A stretch of 5,686 nucleotides of DNA. Source: JBFXCK01 sp050182275 (lineage in GTDB: Bacteria; Pseudomonadota; Alphaproteobacteria; SHNJ01). Every line of letters begins with the position of its first letter. Position 1 is the stretch's first letter. Positions 1 through 3,179 of the stretch are shown one piece after another. Location: contig JBFXCK010000028.1 of assembly GCA_050182275.1 (NCBI GenBank), forward strand, positions 1-5,686, in the 5' to 3' direction. The position numbers and the translations under genes are program-made. Under the pieces are notes generated by a model that was given only the letters and a program-made list of their open reading frames with translations, searched no databases and was not told the DNA's origin.

Positions 1-405
1 TCCATGGGCTGGTATGATGTGAACATGCAAAAAAATGAAAGCGCCGCGTTTGAATTGCTCTACCGTTTCGGCCGCCCGTTTTTTTGGAAAGTAAAACCCT
101 TCCTTGGCGTCATGGCCAACAGCGACTTGGCGCTTTACGCCTATGGCGGTCTTGGGCTTGATTTGCAATTAAGCGATTCCTGGTATTTCTATCCCAATGT
201 CGGCGTTGGCGCCTACAGCCAAGGCGACAGCAAAGATTTAGGCTATGGCATCGAATTCCACGATTCGCTCGAGCTTGGCTATCAATTCGAAAACAATGCC
301 CGCCTTGGCCTCTCCTTCACCCACATGTCGAACGCCGGCTTAGGGAATAAAAACCCCGGCACCGAGATTTTAAGCGTGGTTTACGCGATTCCGTTCGGCA
401 GATAA
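1..405 (+). CDS. PagL-like lipid A 3-O-deacylase / acyloxyacyl hydrolase, 5'-truncated by the window edge
   Basis: C-terminal 134 residues of an outer-membrane beta-barrel enzyme of the PagL (acyloxyacyl hydrolase) family, which removes the 3-O-linked acyl chain from lipid A in the outer membrane. The reading frame is open to base 1. The ATG at 4 sits inside a conserved family stretch (GWYDVN) and is not the true start; roughly 50 residues with the signal peptide should lie to the left. Numbering from that Met, the family signature is near the C-terminus: FTHMSNAG with His107, Ser109 and Asn110, then KNPGTE with Glu121. These match the His-Ser-Glu catalytic set known for PagL. The alternating hydrophobic/aromatic pattern (YRFGRPFFWKVKPFLG, YAYGGLGLDLQL, WYFYPNVGVGAY) fits beta-strands, and the chain ends in YAIPFGR, normal for a barrel terminus. 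Family assignment is strong; actual lipid A deacylation is inferred. A T-rich stretch follows the stop, but I see no hairpin terminator before the tRNA. Confidence 0.88.
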   Translation, partial: SMGWYDVNMQKNESAAFELLYRFGRPFFWKVKPFLGVMANSDLALYAYGGLGLDLQLSDSWYFYPNVGVGAYSQGDSKDLGYGIEFHDSLELGYQFENNARLGLSFTHMSNAGLGNKNPGTEILSVVYAIPFGR

Positions 406-449
406 GAGCCTTTTTCCTTCTTTTTCATTTATGCTATGTTGTCGCCCAC

Positions 450-526
450 GGGGCCGTAGCTCAGCTGGATAGAGCAAGTGTTTCCTAAACACTAGGTCGG
501 ACGTTCGAATCGTCTCGGTCCCGCCA
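450..526 (+). tRNA. tRNA-Arg (anticodon CCU), CCA encoded
   Basis: A full 77-nt cloverleaf folds by eye. The acceptor stem is 450-456 with 516-522, including one G-U pair. The D-stem GCTC/GAGC is 459-462 with 472-475, and its loop holds GG at 467-468. The five-base anticodon stem is 477-481 with 489-493. The T-stem is 499-503 with 511-515 around TTCGAAT, with one G-U closing pair. The anticodon loop 482-488 reads TTCCTAA, giving anticodon CCT at 484-486, so it decodes the rare arginine codon AGG. The discriminator is G523 and CCA is encoded at 524-526. Possible -10-like hexamers (TATGCT at 430, TATGTT at 435) precede it, with a C-rich stretch (CGCCC) near the likely start of transcription, but no convincing -35. 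The 3' end is shared with a downstream hairpin. Confidence 0.96.
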
Positions 527-657
527 CCCTACGCCTTCGGCTTCGGGTGGCTTACGCCAGTAAGGCACACGAAGACGATCTTAGGCGTAGGAGTGTCGCC
601 CGACCCGTCCACCGAAGCTTTAGCGTAGGTGGAAGCCTGCGCAGCAGCGTAGGGGGA
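523..657. repeat. Cluster of four related imperfect palindromes abutting the tRNA 3' end
   Basis: This stretch contains four related short elements. Copy A (about 524-550, forward) has the order CCACC-CTACGCC-TTCGG-CTTCG-GGTGG. The others read the same way on the reverse strand. Copy B (about 566-596) has CTACGCC then CTTCG, with flanking arms ACAC/GTGT. Copy C (608-633) has CCACC-TACGC then GCTTCGG-TGG, with six-base arms TCCACC/GGTGGA. Copy D (about 628-657) is degenerate, with CCTACGC then GCTTC. Visible stems are 523-529 with 545-551 (7 bp), 608-613 with 628-633 (6 bp), and 636-642 with 647-653 (7 bp with one G-T, tetraloop AGCA). There is also a 5-bp hairpin at 551-564 (CTTAC/GTAAG). The pattern resembles REP-type or mini palindromic intergenic repeats. 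No T-run follows any stem, so these are not typical intrinsic terminators. The shared core is seen directly; that the family is multicopy in the genome is inference. Confidence 0.65.
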
Positions 658-674
658 CTGTTGGACGCAGCGCT

Positions 675-890
675 CTATTCCACCAATTTCCCCACCCCAA
701 CTCCTAATGCCTTAGCGAATTTTTCCAACACAAGGATAGTTGGGTTGCGCACGCCACGTTCAACGCCGCTGACATAGGTGCGGTCGAGGTCAGCTTCGAA
801 GCCCAATTCTTCTTGCGACATTTTTTTGGATTCGCGGAGTTTGCGGATATTGCGGCCAAGGCGGGTTTGGATGCTCATGAGATATAGCAT
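675..890 (-). CDS. Small Xre/Cro-family helix-turn-helix transcriptional regulator
   Basis: A 71-residue single-domain DNA-binding protein of the HTH_3 (Xre/Cro) family, likely cytoplasmic and acting as a dimer. The domain fills the protein: helix 1 about 9-21 (RLGRNIRKLRESK), helix 2 about 25-34 (SQEELGFEAD), recognition helix about 36-45 (DRTYVSGVER), then the typical GVRNPTILVLEKFAKALGV tail forming helices 4-5. The fit to the family consensus is close and no extra domain is present. The first Met is at 890; Met5 at 878 (MSIQTRLG) aligns better with usual family starts and is an equally good choice, since neither has a clear Shine-Dalgarno. The gene is divergent from a micro-ORF at 989, with an AT-rich repeat-bearing region between them, so autoregulation and control of that neighbour are plausible. 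The target is unknown. The hairpin cluster ends only about 18 bases beyond its stop codon. Confidence 0.88.
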   Translation of the reverse strand: MLYLMSIQTRLGRNIRKLRESKKMSQEELGFEADLDRTYVSGVERGVRNPTILVLEKFAKALGVGVGKLVE

Positions 891-900
891 CCATCTATGC

Positions 901-929
901 AGAATATCAGTCTACGGAATATAAGTCAC
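901..929 (-). promoter_or_regulatory. Predicted promoter of the Xre-type regulator
   Basis: Read on the minus strand, GTGACT (924-929, four of six matches to TTGACA) is followed after 17 bases by TATTCT (901-906, four of six matches to TATAAT). Transcription would start near 894, leaving a leader of about four bases before Met1 or about sixteen before Met5. The -35 lies inside the first 14-bp direct repeat, as expected for an autoregulated gene. This is a consensus match by eye only. Confidence 0.35.
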
Positions 930-933
930 ATAT
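920..933 (+). repeat. Direct repeat copy 1, candidate operator
   Basis: This site matches TATAAGTC-N-CATAT (N = A here). The second copy begins 23 bases later, at 943, and is identical in 13 of 14 positions. The unit is not a good palindrome. It overlaps the predicted -35 of the leftward regulator promoter. It is a likely binding site for the adjacent Xre-type protein, by position only. Confidence 0.55.
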
Positions 934-937
934 TTTG

Positions 938-966
938 TTGACTATAAGTCTCATATGCGCCATATT
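938..966 (+). promoter_or_regulatory. Predicted promoter of the micro-ORF
   Basis: TTGACT (938-943, five of six matches to the -35 consensus) is separated by exactly 17 bases from CATATT (961-966, four of six matches to the -10). Transcription would start near 973, just at the purine-rich GAGGA that precedes the micro-ORF. The second direct repeat (943-956) fills most of the spacer, so a protein bound there would block RNA polymerase. This is a consensus match by eye only. Confidence 0.45.
943..956 (+). repeat. Direct repeat copy 2, candidate operator
   Basis: Second copy of TATAAGTC-N-CATAT (N = T here), 23 bases from the first, so both lie on nearly the same face of the helix about two turns apart. 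It lies between the predicted -35 and -10 of the rightward promoter. A weaker AGTC-containing match may exist at about 905-915 (ATATCAGTCTAC). Role as an operator is inferred. Confidence 0.55.
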
Positions 967-972
967 CCTTGC

Positions 973-977
973 GAGGA
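973..977 (+). promoter_or_regulatory. Shine-Dalgarno of the micro-ORF
   Basis: GAGGA lies 11 bases before the ATG at 989 and only 2 bases before the in-frame ATG at 980. The second distance is too short for ribosome binding, so the site favours initiation at 989. Confidence 0.45.
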
Positions 978-988
978 AGATGGTCTCT

Positions 989-1114
989 ATGGAATGGATT
1001 TTGGGCGGAATTGTTGGGCTTTTAGGCCTGCTTTATGGCTGGGATATTTATCTACGCCGTTCCAATCGTGCGGAAGACGCAAAGCTTCACGATTATAGCC
1101 ACGATGTCGATTAA
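989..1114 (+). CDS. Hypothetical small single-pass membrane protein (41 aa)
   Basis: A short ORF not matching any family I recognise. From the ATG at 989 it encodes 41 residues; an in-frame ATG at 980 would add Met-Val-Ser. Residues about 3-17 (WILGGIVGLLGLLYG) form a glycine- and leucine-rich hydrophobic segment suited to one inner-membrane helix. An aromatic boundary and a basic patch (WDIYLRRSNR) follow, then a charged, histidine- and aspartate-containing tail (AEDAKLHDYSHDVD). Support comes from a GAGGA upstream, a good promoter-like sequence at 938-966, and its exact fit between the divergent regulator region and the convergent operon, ending four bases from the opposing stop codon. It could be regulated by the neighbouring Xre-type protein. 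Topology and function are unknown. A chance ORF is possible, but a clean helix-plus-basic-boundary pattern is less likely by chance. Confidence 0.6.
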   Translation: MEWILGGIVGLLGLLYGWDIYLRRSNRAEDAKLHDYSHDVD

Positions 1115-1118
1115 GCGA

Positions 1119-3179
1119 TTACCTCGCCTCCTGATACCAACACCACAACAGCAACCCAAACAGCAGCGCAAAGCTAAACCAGGGCGGGAGGAGGGGGATT
1201 TGCTCAACGCCGATCGAGCTTGCTTCTTCGCGCCGTGGGAGGCCGATCCAGTCGCTGCCGCTTGCGCTGCGGCTGGCCGAGGTGCGGCGCAAGGATAAAT
1301 TGGGATATTCTTTCCACCAATGAATGCTGCCGCCGGTATTTTGGGCAAGGTTTTCCAAGCGTTTAGGGGTGGCGATGATTTCGCCCATTTCAAGGGCGTC
1401 GGCGCCGCCGATGGCGACCAAAGTGGTTAGGCTTTGATCGCTGATTTCATATACGCCATTTTCACCGCCCTCGATGGTTGCGCGCGCCAGGCCCCGGCCC
1501 AAGGCCTCTAAATCAAAGCGGGCGGTTTCGCCGGAAGGGGATTTAACCGAAACGCTGGAGGCTTCGTCTTTTAAGCTGCGGCGTTCGATGGTGATGAAGT
1601 GGCCGTCGGCTCTGGCCAAAATGCTTTCTTCCTCCAATTCCGGCTCTTTCATCAGCCAATGCACCAGGCGGCGGAGCAATTCGCCGTGCGGCCCGCCATC
1701 CTTATAGCCGCGCGCCCACAGCCATAATTGATCGCTGAATAATTGCGCCACGCGGCCCTGGCCCACGCGGTCGAGAAGAAGCACGGGCTGGTTTTGATCG
1801 GTCGAAAGCAGCGTTACGCCGCTGCGCGATTTTGCCTCAACCAGGCGCAGCCACGGCCCCCAATGGGCGCGGCCTTCCGCATCAATACCGCTTAATTCGG
1901 CGGTGATGGGGTGGCGCAAACCGGCCTCGGTCGGCTGTGCAATAAAGGGCGATTGGCTGATTTTTCCGGTCGGCTGGCCCGGCAATAAACTTCCCAGCGG
2001 CGAATCGAACAGGGTAAGCGGCGAGGCGAAGGCGGGGCCGGCCACCTCTAATAACGCGCCGCCCTTTTCAACATATTGTTTGATGTTGACTAAATATTCG
2101 CTTGGGATAACGCCAAGGCGGCGGAAGCGGTCGAAGATGACGAGGTTGAATTCGTTTAATTTTTCCTCGAACAATTCTTTGATGGGAAAAGCGATGAGCG
2201 ACAATTCTTCCGTGGGGGTGGCGTCTTGTTTTTCCGGCGGACGCAAAATGGTGAAATGCACCAAATCAACGGCGGGATCCGATTTCAAGAAATTCCGCCA
2301 AATCCGTGTGCCCAAATGCGGCTCGCCGGAAATAAGCAGCACGCGCAATCGGTCATGCACGCCGTGAATGGTGACAATGCGCCGGTTATTGATGCCAGAT
2401 AATTCGCCCGGCAGTTCATTTAAAGCCAGTTCAAATAAATTCGCCCCGGCATGGGCAATGGGAAGGCTGATTTCCGTAATTTCGCCCGGATTCAATATTT
2501 GCTTATCCAGCAAAACCCCGTTCGAGCGGATTTCAAGCGGCAAAGCCTGGCTGTGGGAAGCCGGACCGTCAATATCCGCCCGCAATTTTATTTTTTGGGT
2601 TTTGCCGGCCAGGCCGTAACCTTCCGCCTCGACAATCGAAAGCCTGGCATCGAATTCATCGGGGCTTCCCGTCAGCACTAAATGCAGCGGCAAATGGCCG
2701 TCAGCGAAATTGGCGGGCGCATCATGCACCTGGCCGTCGCTTACAATAATCACGGCGCTGCGTTGCGAGGGCGGCACATCGGCCATGGCGCGCTCCAAAT
2801 TGCTGAAGAGACGCGTGCCTTGATTGCCGGCAGCGCTTTCAATCAGTTTGATTTCCAGATTGGGGAATTGCCGGGCTTGTTCCAGTAAACGGCTAACCGC
2901 CGCCTCGGTTTGATCTCCACGTTCGCTTAAATTATTGCTGGGCGATTGATCGCGCACGATGAAAACGGTGTCGGGTTTAATTTGTTTTTGCTGGCTCAGC
3001 AAAACCGGGTTGAGCAGGATTAAAAAGAACGCCGCAATCACTAAAATCCGCGCCCACCTGCCGCGTTTGGAGGCTAGCAAACGTAAAGCCGCAATCAACA
3101 GCAAAAAAACCGCGATCACCCCCAAAAAGCTTTGAGAAAATAGCGGGTCAAAAGCCAGGCTATAAGCGGCGCGGATCAT
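1119..3179 (-). CDS. VWA-like / GATase-1-like inner-membrane protein of the moxR-DUF58-DUF4159 envelope operon
   Basis: A 686-residue membrane protein, full length for its family. Two transmembrane helices (about 18-35 and 43-61) lead into a VWA-like domain (about 70-170) with beta-strand TVFIV, a DxSxS metal-site motif at Asp77, Ser79 and Ser81, and VIIVSDG at 143-149. A beta-rich Ig-like region (about 178-270) follows. Next is a GATase-1-like fold (about 276-385) with the family-conserved LLISGEPH, HFTILRPPEKQD and LVIFDRFRR stretches; no GxCxG nucleophile elbow is visible, so amidotransferase activity is unlikely. A beta-rich segment (about 519-592) and a C-terminal transmembrane helix (about 666-683) complete it. 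Most of the protein is presumably periplasmic. Start: the ATG overlaps the upstream stop as ATGA, and GGAG (3191-3194) lies 11 bases before it, so translation is coupled. Homologous operons, for example RL3499-RL3502 of Rhizobium leguminosarum (recalled, not searched), affect cell morphology and envelope integrity. The molecular role is not established. No terminator is evident after its stop. Confidence 0.88.
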   Translation of the reverse strand: MIRAAYSLAFDPLFSQSFLGVIAVFLLLIAALRLLASKRGRWARILVIAAFFLILLNPVLLSQQKQIKPDTVFIVRDQSPSNNLSERGDQTEAAVSRLLEQARQFPNLEIKLIESAAGNQGTRLFSNLERAMADVPPSQRSAVIIVSDGQVHDAPANFADGHLPLHLVLTGSPDEFDARLSIVEAEGYGLAGKTQKIKLRADIDGPASHSQALPLEIRSNGVLLDKQILNPGEITEISLPIAHAGANLFELALNELPGELSGINNRRIVTIHGVHDRLRVLLISGEPHLGTRIWRNFLKSDPAVDLVHFTILRPPEKQDATPTEELSLIAFPIKELFEEKLNEFNLVIFDRFRRLGVIPSEYLVNIKQYVEKGGALLEVAGPAFASPLTLFDSPLGSLLPGQPTGKISQSPFIAQPTEAGLRHPITAELSGIDAEGRAHWGPWLRLVEAKSRSGVTLLSTDQNQPVLLLDRVGQGRVAQLFSDQLWLWARGYKDGGPHGELLRRLVHWLMKEPELEEESILARADGHFITIERRSLKDEASSVSVKSPSGETARFDLEALGRGLARATIEGGENGVYEISDQSLTTLVAIGGADALEMGEIIATPKRLENLAQNTGGSIHWWKEYPNLSLRRTSASRSASGSDWIGLPRREEASSIGVEQIPLLPPWFSFALLFGLLLWCWYQEAR
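3176..3179 (-). promoter_or_regulatory. ATGA stop/start overlap (translational coupling)
   Basis: On the minus strand the TGA that ends the DUF4159 gene and the ATG that begins the next gene share bases in ATGA. Ribosomes finishing the first gene can restart on the second, keeping the two membrane proteins in a fixed ratio and supporting a physical partnership. Confidence 0.85.

Noticed and set aside
4..6. ATG at 4 as the start of the PagL-like gene
   Set aside because: The protein would lack its signal peptide and first barrel strands, and the frame is open upstream to base 1.
523..564. Intrinsic terminator of the tRNA
   Set aside because: Stems are present, but no run of T follows either the 523-551 or the 551-564 hairpin.
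547..777. Rightward 76-codon frame across the hairpin cluster and into the Xre gene
   Set aside because: It is built from repeat sequence and the antisense of a clear HTH gene, with low-complexity Arg/Ser content, no Shine-Dalgarno and no recognisable fold.
450..890. Genomic island or integrative element at tRNA-Arg(CCU)
   Set aside because: tRNA-Arg genes are frequent integration sites and an Xre regulator lies nearby, but there is no integrase and no second copy of the tRNA 3' end in the window, and the following genes are core-like.
675..1114. Classic type II toxin-antitoxin pair
   Set aside because: The two genes are divergent rather than co-transcribed, the regulator has no antitoxin-specific tail, and the micro-protein resembles no known type II toxin. 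A repressor-controlled membrane peptide remains possible but unproven.
1052..1393. Leftward 113-codon frame and other frames of 60-150 codons opposite or out of frame with the two large genes
   Set aside because: They overlap genes whose products match known families along their whole length, and their translations show no domain or conserved pattern; they are shadows of coding DNA.
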